DNA of 42,186 nucleotides from Pseudomonas fuscovaginae SE-1 (GTDB lineage Bacteria; Pseudomonadota; Gammaproteobacteria; Pseudomonadales; Pseudomonadaceae), in contig NZ_AQOH01000323.1 in the NCBI RefSeq assembly GCF_000364705.1, positions 1-42,186 on the forward strand, read 5' to 3'. The notes under the pieces are model-generated. The model had not been told where the DNA came from. It searched no databases and saw only the letters and a program-made list of their open reading frames with translations. Of the stretch, positions 8,270 through 15,522 are shown one piece after another; position 1 is the first letter of the stretch, and each line of letters begins with the position of its first letter. Both the position numbers and the translations under genes were made by a program.

Positions 8270-9223
8270 ATGCACATTTCATCCGGCCGTTGGGGCTACG
8301 GATTGTTTCTTGCCCTGCTCACCGCCGTGCTCTGGGGCATCCTGCCGATCAAGCTCAAGCAGGTGTTGCAGGTGATGGACCCGGTCAGTGTGACCTGGTG
8401 CCGGCTGATGGTTTCCGGCGGTTTCCTGTTCTTCTACCTGGCGGCCAGCAAACGGCTGCCGAACTGGCGCGCCCTGGGGCCACGGGGCGGCTGGCTGGTG
8501 CTGCTGGCAGTATTCGGGCTGGTGGGCAACTATGTCCTGTACCTGATGGGGCTCAGTCTGTTGAGCCCCGGCACCGCGCAACTGGTGGTGCAGATGGGGC
8601 CGATCTTCCTGCTGATCGCCAGCCTGTTCGTGTTCAAGGAGCGTTTCAGCCTGGGGCAGGGGATTGGCCTGGCGGTGCTGCTGATCGGCTTTGGGCTGTT
8701 CTTCAACCAGCGCCTGGAGGAATTGTTGACATCCCTGGGCAACTACACCGCCGGGGTGCTGCTGGTGTTGCTGGCGTCCACGGTCTGGACCTTCTATGCC
8801 CTGAGCCAGAAGCAACTGCTGACAGTGTGGAACTCCTTGCAGGTGATGATGGTGATCTACCTGTCCTGCGCCTTGCTGCTGACGCCCTGGGCGCATCCGG
8901 CGGAAATCCTGCAACTGAGCCCGCTGCAGGGCTGGCTGCTGTTGGGCTGCTGCTTGAATACGCTGATAGCCTATGGCGCCTTTGCCGAAGCGCTGGCGCA
9001 TTGGGAGGCTTCACGGGTCAGCGCGACCCTGGCGATCACGCCGTTGATAACGTTCGGCTCGGTGGCCCTGGCCGCCTGGATCTGGCCGGATTACGTGCAG
9101 GCCGAAGACATCAATGGTCTGGGCTACGGCGGGGCGTTTCTGGTGGTGCTCGGTTCGGCGCTGGTGGCCCTGGGACCTTCGTTGATCGCCGGGCTCAAGG
9201 CGCGGCGGATGCGCCTGGCCTGA
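8270..9223 (+). CDS. DMT-superfamily permease (EamA/RarD-like)
   Basis: A 317-residue, strongly hydrophobic inner-membrane protein with about ten predicted transmembrane segments in two repeated halves. The first begins GLFLALLTAVLWGILPIKLK and contains the polar loop DPVSVTWCRLMVSGG; the end of helix 4 reads SPGTAQLVVQMGPIFLLIAS; the C-terminal half has the second EamA repeat. The layout matches EamA/RarD-type transporters, which export amino acids or other small metabolites; the substrate is unknown. I chose the ATG at 8270 because the longer open frame from 8180 adds a polar, non-family N-terminus. The Shine-Dalgarno is weak. The gene stands alone and is followed by a REP-type element before convergent fumC. 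Confidence 0.85.
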   Translation: MHISSGRWGYGLFLALLTAVLWGILPIKLKQVLQVMDPVSVTWCRLMVSGGFLFFYLAASKRLPNWRALGPRGGWLVLLAVFGLVGNYVLYLMGLSLLSPGTAQLVVQMGPIFLLIASLFVFKERFSLGQGIGLAVLLIGFGLFFNQRLEELLTSLGNYTAGVLLVLLASTVWTFYALSQKQLLTVWNSLQVMMVIYLSCALLLTPWAHPAEILQLSPLQGWLLLGCCLNTLIAYGAFAEALAHWEASRVSATLAITPLITFGSVALAAWIWPDYVQAEDINGLGYGGAFLVVLGSALVALGPSLIAGLKARRMRLA

Positions 9224-9253
9224 TCGGGTCACTCTCTGTGTGGCGAGCAGGGT

Positions 9254-9385
9254 GTGGTGAGCGGGCTTGCCCGCGTTGGGCCGCCAGGGCGGCCCCAGAA
9301 CCTGCCTGCCCGTTGTGCCAGGCATACCTTGCTTGCAGGTCTTGCGACTGCCTTGCAGTCGAACGCGGGCAAGCCCGCTCGCCAC
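9254..9385. repeat. Pair of inverted REP palindromes (REPIN-like element)
   Basis: GAGCGGGCTTGCCCGCG at 9259-9275 is repeated as its exact reverse complement at 9364-9380; with one mismatch the similarity extends to TGTGG outside and TT inside. Between the arms are two more hairpins: GGGCCGCC/GGCGGCCC (9278-9295) and CGACTGC/GCAGTCG (9345-9361). This is the arrangement of Pseudomonas REP doublets mobilised by RAYT transposases. It lies between the convergent DMT permease and fumC and could also act as a transcriptional end. Confidence 0.85.
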
Positions 9386-9418
9386 AATGCATGACTTACC
9401 ACAGAGCTAGACCTTACA

Positions 9419-10813
9419 TCAGCCGTTCCTGCCCGACTCCAGCATGTTTTCCGGGCGAACCCAGGCGTCGAACTCTTCGTCGGTGAGGTAGCCCAGCTCC
9501 AGTGCCGACTCGCGCAGGGTGAGGTTCTCGGCGTAGGCCTTCTTGGCGATTTCCGCCGCCTTGTCGTAGCCGATGTGCGGGTTCAGCGCGGTGACCAGCA
9601 TCAGGCCGCGTTCAAGGTGCGCGGCCATCTGTTGCGGGTCGGGTTCCAGCCCGGCGATGCAGTGGGCCTGGAAGTTGCTGCAACCATCGGCCAGCAGTTG
9701 GATCGATTGCAGCAGGTTGTGAATGATCACCGGCTTGTACACGTTCAACTGCAAGTGGCCCTGGCTGGCGGCGAAACCGATGGTCACGTCATTGCCCAGG
9801 ACCTGGCAGGCCAGCATCGACAGCGCCTCGCACTGGGTCGGGTTGACCTTGCCGGGCATGATCGAACTGCCCGGCTCGTTGGCCGGCAGCCGGACCTCGG
9901 CGAACCCGGCGCGGGGCCCGGAACCGAGCAGGCGCAGGTCGTTGGCGATTTTCATCAGGGCCACGGCCAGGGTCTTGAGGGCCCCGGACAGGCTGGTCAG
10001 CGGCTCATGCCCGGCCAGTGCGGCGAACTTGTTCGGCGCGCTGACGAACGGCAGGCCGGCGAGGGCGGCGATTTCCGCGGCGACCGCTTCGCAGAAGCCA
10101 TGGGGGGCATTGAGCCCGGTGCCCACCGCCGTTCCGCCCTGGGCCAGCTCGCAGACCGCCGGCAGGGCTGCACGAATCGCCCGCTCGGCATAGTCGAGCT
10201 GGGCGATGTAGGCGGAGACCTCCTGGCCGAAGGTGATCGGCGTGGCATCCATCATGTGGGTACGCCCGGTCTTGACCAGCTTCATGTGCCGCGCCGCCAG
10301 CTCGGCCAGGCCGCCGGACAGTTCGGCGATCGCCGGCAGCAGTTGCTGGTGCACCGCCTGGACAGCGGCAATGTGCATGGCGGTGGGGAAGCAGTCGTTG
10401 GAGCTTTGCGAGCGGTTGACGTGGTCGTTCGGATGTACAGGCGACTTGCCGCCGCGGCCCTTGCCGGCCAGTTCGTTGGCGCGTCCGGCAATGACTTCGT
10501 TGACGTTCATGTTGCTCTGGGTACCGCTGCCGGTCTGCCAGACCGCCAGCGGGAACTGGTCGTCGTGCTTGCCGGCGAGCACTTCGTCGGCCGCCTGCTC
10601 GATCAGCCGGGCGATGTCGGCGGGCAGGTCGCCATTGCGGTCGTTGACCCGCGCCGCGGCCTTCTTGATCAGGGCCAGGGCGTGCATCACGGCCAGCGGC
10701 ATCTTTTCGCTGCCAATGGCGAAGTTGATCAGCGAGCGCTGGGTCTGTGCGCCCCAGTAGGCTTCTTCCGGGACATTCACCTGGCCAAGACTGTCGGTTT
10801 CGATACGGCTCAT
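9419..10813 (-). CDS. fumC: Class II fumarate hydratase FumC
   Basis: The 464-residue protein converts fumarate to malate in the TCA cycle without an iron-sulfur cluster, as a soluble homotetramer. It carries the fumarase/aspartase signature GSSIMPGKVNP, the substrate-binding TGSGTQSNMNVNEV and the SSND segment (NRSQSSNDCFPTAMH), plus GRTHMMDATPI with the conserved histidine. Length is the normal size for the class. The ATG at 10813 gives the family start (MSRIETDSLGQVNVP) with GAAGGA upstream. Pseudomonas genomes usually have two fumC genes; a position beside DUF2059/bolA matches the paralogue not linked to sodM, as I remember it. The 3' end faces the REP element. Confidence 0.95.
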   Translation of the reverse strand: MSRIETDSLGQVNVPEEAYWGAQTQRSLINFAIGSEKMPLAVMHALALIKKAAARVNDRNGDLPADIARLIEQAADEVLAGKHDDQFPLAVWQTGSGTQSNMNVNEVIAGRANELAGKGRGGKSPVHPNDHVNRSQSSNDCFPTAMHIAAVQAVHQQLLPAIAELSGGLAELAARHMKLVKTGRTHMMDATPITFGQEVSAYIAQLDYAERAIRAALPAVCELAQGGTAVGTGLNAPHGFCEAVAAEIAALAGLPFVSAPNKFAALAGHEPLTSLSGALKTLAVALMKIANDLRLLGSGPRAGFAEVRLPANEPGSSIMPGKVNPTQCEALSMLACQVLGNDVTIGFAASQGHLQLNVYKPVIIHNLLQSIQLLADGCSNFQAHCIAGLEPDPQQMAAHLERGLMLVTALNPHIGYDKAAEIAKKAYAENLTLRESALELGYLTDEEFDAWVRPENMLESGRNG

Positions 10814-10935
10814 CGGACACGTTCTTCCTTCAATGACTGAATTCGTAGAGTTTAGGCCGTGATCTGCCGGTCAGGTTCCCCATACAGGTTTTGCCGGAGC
10901 AGGGACATTTGAAACTGTCACAATCGGTGTCGGGG

Positions 10936-10965
10936 TTGAGTGACACACTTTGTTAGGCGCAGAAT
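10936..10965 (+). promoter_or_regulatory. Candidate sigma70 promoter for the DUF2059-bolA unit
   Basis: TTGAGT (10936-10941) and CAGAAT (10960-10965) are separated by 18 bases, each matching 4 of 6 consensus positions, about 45 bases before the DUF2059 start in the divergent fumC spacer. The assignment is by eye only. Confidence 0.35.
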
Positions 10966-11009
10966 GGGCGTTCTTGGGGTTTTACCTCGCCAGCTAGAAA
11001 GGACACTCG

Positions 11010-11531
11010 ATGACCCGTCTTCGTGCCATCTGTACCGCGGTTGCTCTGGTCTGTGCCAGCGGCCAGGTTTTCGCCGATACCGCCAGCCACAACGCCAGTG
11101 CCGAAGCGTTCCTGACGCTGGCCCATGCCGACAAGCTCGGAACCCCGGTCTATGCACAAGTGCAGCAGATGTTCGCCCAGCGCTTTGCCCAGACCCAGGC
11201 GCCGGACTCGAAAAAGCCGCTGCTCGACACCTACCAGGCCAAGGCCAACGCCGCCCTGGACCAGGCGATCGGCTGGGACAAGCTCAAGCCCGACATGGTC
11301 AAGCTGTACACCAGCAACTTCAGCGAATCGGAGCTCAAGGACCTGGTGGCGTTCTACCAGTCACCGCTGGGCAAGAAGGTCCTCGAGAAGATGCCGCAAC
11401 TGACCCAGCAGTCGGCCCAGATGACCCAGGCCAAGCTGGAAAGCGCGGTGCCGGTGGTCAACAAGCTGCTGGAAGACATGACCAACGAGCTGGCGCCGGC
11501 CAAGCCTGCCGCACCGGCCAAGAAGAAGTAA
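11010..11531 (+). CDS. Exported DUF2059 domain protein
   Basis: A 173-residue protein with a clear Sec signal peptide (MTRLRAICTAVALVCASGQVFA, cleavage likely before DTASH). The mature part is helical and matches DUF2059: FLTLAHADKLGTPVYAQVQQMFAQ, then LVAFYQSPLGKKVLEKMPQL near the C-terminus, ending in an alanine/proline/lysine tail. Its role is unknown to me; location in the periplasm is inferred. The ATG at 11010 follows AAAGGA. Only 12 bases separate it from bolA, so the two are probably co-transcribed. Confidence 0.88.
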   Translation: MTRLRAICTAVALVCASGQVFADTASHNASAEAFLTLAHADKLGTPVYAQVQQMFAQRFAQTQAPDSKKPLLDTYQAKANAALDQAIGWDKLKPDMVKLYTSNFSESELKDLVAFYQSPLGKKVLEKMPQLTQQSAQMTQAKLESAVPVVNKLLEDMTNELAPAKPAAPAKKK

Positions 11532-11543
11532 GCGGGGCCCGTG

Positions 11544-11840
11544 ATGAGCATGCAACAACGTATCGAGACCGCCCTTGGCGCCCTGCACCCCGAGCACCTG
11601 CAAGTGCTGGATGAAAGCCACATGCACAGCCGTGGGAGCGAAACCCACTTCAAGGCGGTGCTGGTCAGCGAGCAGTTCGTCGGGTTGAACAGCGTCAAGC
11701 GCCACCAGAAGGTCTACGCTACCCTGGGTGACCTGATGGGGCAGTTCCATGCGTTGGCCCTGCATACCTACACCCCCGAGGAGTGGGTGAAAATCGGCGT
11801 GGCACCGGCATCGCCGACCTGCGCCGGCGGAGGACACTAG
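11544..11840 (+). CDS. bolA: BolA family protein
   Basis: A 98-residue protein with the BolA fold signature: DESHMHSRGSETHFKAVLVSEQF, then SVKRHQKVYATLGDL and the C-terminal LALHTYTPEEW. BolA proteins bind DNA and partner with monothiol glutaredoxins through [2Fe-2S] clusters, affecting morphology, stress and biofilm; the conserved histidine in KRHQ is the usual cluster ligand. Start chosen as ATG 11544 (MSMQQRIETAL); GTG 11541 and ATG 11550 are also in frame. It forms a unit with the upstream DUF2059 gene and ends shortly before a strong terminator. Confidence 0.93.
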   Translation: MSMQQRIETALGALHPEHLQVLDESHMHSRGSETHFKAVLVSEQFVGLNSVKRHQKVYATLGDLMGQFHALALHTYTPEEWVKIGVAPASPTCAGGGH

Positions 11841-11864
11841 GCTCGCCTTTTGTTAGAATCCGCA

Positions 11865-11893
11865 ACGCGCCGCTCAGTCGGCGCGTTTTTTTT
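11865..11893 (+). terminator. Rho-independent terminator after bolA
   Basis: ACGCGCCG (11865-11872) pairs with CGGCGCGT (11879-11886) around loop CTCAGT, and a run of eight T follows (11886-11893). It separates the DUF2059-bolA unit from trhO, whose start lies 48 bases further on; some read-through or a promoter overlapping the stem would be needed for trhO. Confidence 0.88.
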
Positions 11894-11941
11894 GCGTCCG
11901 GTTCGCCCTTTGCGAGGGCAGCCACCTGGAGAGAAACAACC

Positions 11942-12880
11942 ATGACCCAACCTGTCGTCGTGGCGGCACTGTACAAGTTCGTCACCCTCGAAGATTACGT
12001 CGCCTTGCGCGAACCGCTGTTGCAGGCAATGCTCGCCAACGGCATCAAGGGCACCTTGCTGATCGCCGAAGAAGGTATCAACGGCACCGTTTCCGGTAGC
12101 CGCGAAGGTATCGATGGCCTGCTGGCCTGGTTGAAGAACGACCCGCGCATGATGGACCTGGATCACAAGGAGTCCTACTGCGACGAGCAGCCGTTCTATC
12201 GGACCAAGGTCAAGCTGAAGAAGGAAATCGTTACCCTCGGCGTCGAAGGCGTGGACCCGAACAAGCAGGTCGGTACCTATGTCGAGCCACAGGACTGGAA
12301 CGCCCTGATCGCCGATCCGGAAGTGCTGCTGATCGATACCCGCAACGACTACGAAGTATCGATCGGCACCTTCGAAGGCGCCATCGACCCCAAGACCACC
12401 AGCTTCCGCGAGTTCCCCGACTACATCAGGGCCAACTTCGATCCGGCCAGGCACAAGAAAGTCGCGATGTTCTGCACCGGCGGCATTCGTTGCGAAAAGG
12501 CTTCGAGCTACATGTTGAGTGAGGGCTTCGAGGAGGTCTATCACCTCAAGGGCGGTATTCTCAAGTACCTTGAAGAGATACCCCAGGCAGAGAGCCGGTG
12601 GCGCGGTGACTGCTTCGTGTTCGACAACCGCGTGACCGTGCGCCATGACCTGAGCGAGGGCGATTATGACCAGTGCCATGCCTGCCGGACCCCGGTGAGC
12701 GTCGAGGATCGCGCCTCGGAGCACTACGTGCCGGGCATCAGTTGCCCGCATTGCTGGAACACTCTGAGCGAGAAGACCCGCCGCAGCGCCATCGACCGCC
12801 AGAAGCAGATAGAACTGGCCAAGGCGCGCAACCAGCCGCACCCGATCGGCTATAACTACCGTCAAGCTCCCGAGGCCTGA
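11942..12880 (+). CDS. trhO: tRNA uridine(34) hydroxylase TrhO (rhodanese-related, YceA family)
   Basis: The 312-residue protein matches the YceA/TrhO family, which uses oxygen to form 5-hydroxyuridine at tRNA position 34, the precursor of cmo5U/mcmo5U. The N-terminal domain contains GTLLIAEEGINGTVSG. A rhodanese domain follows with LIDTRNDYEVSIGTF and the active-site loop FCTGGIRCEKA (Cys178, Cys183). The C-terminal part has paired cysteines (CHACRTPV and ISCPHCWNTLSEKTR), a probable zinc-binding element. The ATG at 11942 has GGAGAG eight bases upstream. Three bases separate it from the following dsbA-like gene, so they form an operon with the ABC exporter. Confidence 0.93.
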   Translation: MTQPVVVAALYKFVTLEDYVALREPLLQAMLANGIKGTLLIAEEGINGTVSGSREGIDGLLAWLKNDPRMMDLDHKESYCDEQPFYRTKVKLKKEIVTLGVEGVDPNKQVGTYVEPQDWNALIADPEVLLIDTRNDYEVSIGTFEGAIDPKTTSFREFPDYIRANFDPARHKKVAMFCTGGIRCEKASSYMLSEGFEEVYHLKGGILKYLEEIPQAESRWRGDCFVFDNRVTVRHDLSEGDYDQCHACRTPVSVEDRASEHYVPGISCPHCWNTLSEKTRRSAIDRQKQIELAKARNQPHPIGYNYRQAPEA

Positions 12881-12883
12881 ACC

Positions 12884-13519
12884 ATGTCCGCGCGCCTGCT
12901 CTATGTGATGGATCCGATGTGCTCCTGGTGCTGGGGTTTCGCCCCGGTGGCCGAGGCGCTGGTCAGGCAGGCGCAGGCAGCCGGCGTCGAACTGCATCTG
13001 GTGATGGGCGGCTTGCGCACCGGCAGCGGTGCCGCGCTGGAACCCAATACCCGGCGCTATATTCTCGAGCACTGGCAGGCGGTCACCGAGAGCACCGGCC
13101 AGCCGTTCACGTTCGACGGGGCCTTGCCGGATGGCTTCGTCTACGACACCGAGCCGGCCTGTCGAGCGGTGATCACCGCTCGCAGCCTGGCACCGGATTG
13201 CGCATGGACGCTGGTGGGGCTGATTCAGCGGGCCTTTTATGTCGGCGGGCGCGATGTCACCCAGGCCTCGGTGCTGGTGGAACTGGCGGAGAAGGCCGGG
13301 CTGCCACGTATCGAGTTCGCCGGTGCCTTCGACACCGCGGAGCAGCATGCGGCGACTTCCGCCGATTTCACCTGGGTCCAGGACCTGGGCATTGCCGGTT
13401 TCCCGACGATGCTGGCCGAACGCAATGGCCAACTGGCCTTGCTGACCAATGGCTACCAGCCACTTTCCGAGTTGTCGCCGTTGCTCGGCCGCTGGTTGGA
13501 ACGTGCGGCCTGTGCCTGA
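12884..13519 (+). CDS. DsbA/FrnE-family thioredoxin-fold protein
   Basis: A 211-residue thioredoxin-fold protein with CSWC at residues 13-16 (VMDPMCSWCWGF) and a cis-proline loop AGFPTMLAERNGQ. It has no signal peptide, so it is cytoplasmic, like FrnE-type oxidoreductases. The W-containing CxxC and the helical insertion place it in the DsbA-like 2-hydroxychromene isomerase/FrnE group. The redox substrate is unknown. It starts three bases after trhO and overlaps the ABC exporter by eight bases, indicating translational coupling. Clustering with a rhodanese-type sulfur protein and an exporter is suggestive of thiol chemistry, but that is inference. Confidence 0.87.
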   Translation: MSARLLYVMDPMCSWCWGFAPVAEALVRQAQAAGVELHLVMGGLRTGSGAALEPNTRRYILEHWQAVTESTGQPFTFDGALPDGFVYDTEPACRAVITARSLAPDCAWTLVGLIQRAFYVGGRDVTQASVLVELAEKAGLPRIEFAGAFDTAEQHAATSADFTWVQDLGIAGFPTMLAERNGQLALLTNGYQPLSELSPLLGRWLERAACA

Positions 13520-15311
13520 GGCCGCCCCCTCGCAGGACCGTCTGAGCTGGGCGGAAATTCGCCGTCTGGCACTGCAGCATCGCAAGGCCCTGTGGATCGC
13601 CAACTCGGTCGCCGTGTTGGCGACCCTGTGCAGCGTGCCCATCCCGTTGCTGTTGCCACTGCTGGTGGACGAAGTCCTGCTCAAGCACGGCGACGCGGCA
13701 CTGCGGGTGATGAACCACCTGCTGCCCACTACCTGGCAGACCGCCGTCGGCTACATCGGCCTGATGTTGCTGGTGACCCTGTGCCTGCGTTGCACAGCGC
13801 TGCTGTTCAACGTCGTGCAGGCCCGTCTGTTCGCCGGGCTGGCCAAGGACATCGTTTATCGCATCCGCATCCGCCTGGTCGAGCGCCTCAAGCGCATCTC
13901 CCTCGGCGAGTATGAAAGCCTCGGCAGCGGCACGGTGACCACGCACCTGGTCACCGACCTGGATACCCTCGACAAGTTCGTCGGGGAAACCCTCAGCCGT
14001 TTCCTGGTGGCGATGCTGACGCTGCTCGGCACCTCCGCCATCCTGGTCTGGATGCACTGGAAGCTGGCGCTGCTGATACTGCTGTTCAACCCGCTGGTGA
14101 TTTACTTCACGGTGCAGTTGGGCAAGCGCGTCAAGCACCTCAAGAAACTGGAGAACGACAGCACCTCGCGCTTCACCCAGGCGCTGACGGAAACCCTCGA
14201 GGCCATCCAGGAAGTCCGCGCCGGCAATCGCCAGGGCTTTTTCCTCGGCCGTCTCGGGCAGCGAGCCCGGGAAGTACGCGACTATGCCGTGGCCTCGCAG
14301 TGGAAGAGCGATGCTTCGGGCCGGGCCAGTGGCCTGCTGTTCCAGTTCGGCATCGACATCTTCCGGGCCGCGGCCATGCTCACCGTGCTGTTCTCGGACC
14401 TGTCGATCGGCCAGATGCTGGCGGTGTTCAGCTACCTGTGGTTCATGATCGGCCCGGTGGAGCAGTTGCTGAACCTGCAGTACGCCTACTACGCCGCCGG
14501 CGGTGCGCTGACACGGATCAACGAGCTGCTGGCGCGGGCCGATGAGCCGGCGTATCCGGGCGGTATCGACCCCTTCGTCGGGCGCGAAACGGTGGGTATC
14601 GAGGTGCGTGGCCTGAGTTTCGCCTATACCGAGGAGCCGGTACTCGATCAGCTCGATCTGTCCATTGCGCCGGGTGAAAAGGTCGCGATCGTTGGGGCCA
14701 GTGGTGGCGGCAAGAGCACTTTGGTGCAACTGCTCCTAGGGCTCTACTTGCCACAGTCCGGAACCATCCGTTTCGGCGGTTCGACCCAGGCCGAGATCGG
14801 CCTGGAAACCGTGCGCGAGCATGTCGCCGTGGTACTGCAGCATCCGGCCCTGTTCAATGACACGGTCCGCGCCAACCTGACCATGGGGCGCGAGCGCAGC
14901 GACGAGGCCTGCTGGCAGGCGCTGGCGATCGCTCAGCTGGAGAGCACCATTCGTGGCCTGCCCCAGGGCCTGGACAGTATCGTCGGGCGTTCCGGCGTGC
15001 GTCTGTCCGGCGGCCAGCGCCAGCGCCTGGCGATCGCGCGGATGGTCCTGGCCGAGCCCAAGGTGGTGATTCTCGACGAGGCCACCTCGGCACTGGACGC
15101 CGCGACCGAATACAACCTGCACCAGGCCTTGGGCCGCTTTCTCAACGGTCGTACGACGCTGATCATCGCTCATCGGTTGTCGGCGGTGAAGCAGGCGGAC
15201 CGGGTGCTGGTCTTCGATGGCGGGCGAATCGCCGAGGATGGCGACCACCAGCAGCTGATTGCCGAGGGTGGTCTGTACGCCAAGCTCTACGGGCACCTGC
15301 AAAAAATTTGA
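13512..15311 (+). CDS. ABC exporter, fused permease and ATP-binding domains (MsbA/half-transporter type)
   Basis: A 599-residue half-transporter. The N-terminal ~320 residues hold about six transmembrane helices (e.g. LWIANSVAVLATLCSVPIPL). The nucleotide-binding domain has Walker A GASGGGKST (about residue 394), the signature LSGGQRQR (about 498), Walker B VVILDEATSALD (about 518) and a switch histidine in IIAHRLSAVKQAD. It should function as a homodimeric exporter in the inner membrane; the substrate is not evident. I chose GTG 13512 (protein begins with PEAAPSQDRLSWAEI), which overlaps the dsbA-like stop; the longer frame from ATG 13449 would add a cysteine/arginine-rich stretch that is out-of-frame coding sequence of the upstream gene. 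Confidence 0.9.
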   Translation: MPEAAPSQDRLSWAEIRRLALQHRKALWIANSVAVLATLCSVPIPLLLPLLVDEVLLKHGDAALRVMNHLLPTTWQTAVGYIGLMLLVTLCLRCTALLFNVVQARLFAGLAKDIVYRIRIRLVERLKRISLGEYESLGSGTVTTHLVTDLDTLDKFVGETLSRFLVAMLTLLGTSAILVWMHWKLALLILLFNPLVIYFTVQLGKRVKHLKKLENDSTSRFTQALTETLEAIQEVRAGNRQGFFLGRLGQRAREVRDYAVASQWKSDASGRASGLLFQFGIDIFRAAAMLTVLFSDLSIGQMLAVFSYLWFMIGPVEQLLNLQYAYYAAGGALTRINELLARADEPAYPGGIDPFVGRETVGIEVRGLSFAYTEEPVLDQLDLSIAPGEKVAIVGASGGGKSTLVQLLLGLYLPQSGTIRFGGSTQAEIGLETVREHVAVVLQHPALFNDTVRANLTMGRERSDEACWQALAIAQLESTIRGLPQGLDSIVGRSGVRLSGGQRQRLAIARMVLAEPKVVILDEATSALDAATEYNLHQALGRFLNGRTTLIIAHRLSAVKQADRVLVFDGGRIAEDGDHQQLIAEGGLYAKLYGHLQKI

Positions 15312-15522
15312 GGCTCTTGAATTTGACTCGATGCGTTGTGCCGGGCAGTTGAATCCATTACAAGAAACGGGTTTTTCCCGGTAGGGTCGCGCATCTGGCC
15401 AAAAGCACGGCTGTCAAGCAGTTCAACAATCCATCCGAGGTTGTCGAAATTAGCCTAGGCTGTGTTTTCAGGGGCGAAAAACTCTCGGCTGTTCATCCGG
15501 CGGCACTGGTGCAAGGGTACCC

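Noticed and set aside
8086..8277. 63-residue minus-strand ORF upstream of the DMT permease
   Set aside because: No ribosome site or family resemblance; it overlaps the permease promoter and start.
9290..9486. Long plus-strand frame running through the DMT gene and the REP region
   Set aside because: It is an out-of-frame shadow with gly/ala/arg-rich low-complexity translation and includes the REP palindromes.
13449..13511. Longer N-terminus for the ABC exporter from ATG 13449
   Set aside because: The added residues are out-of-frame sequence of the dsbA-like gene; the GTG at 13512 gives a family-like start.
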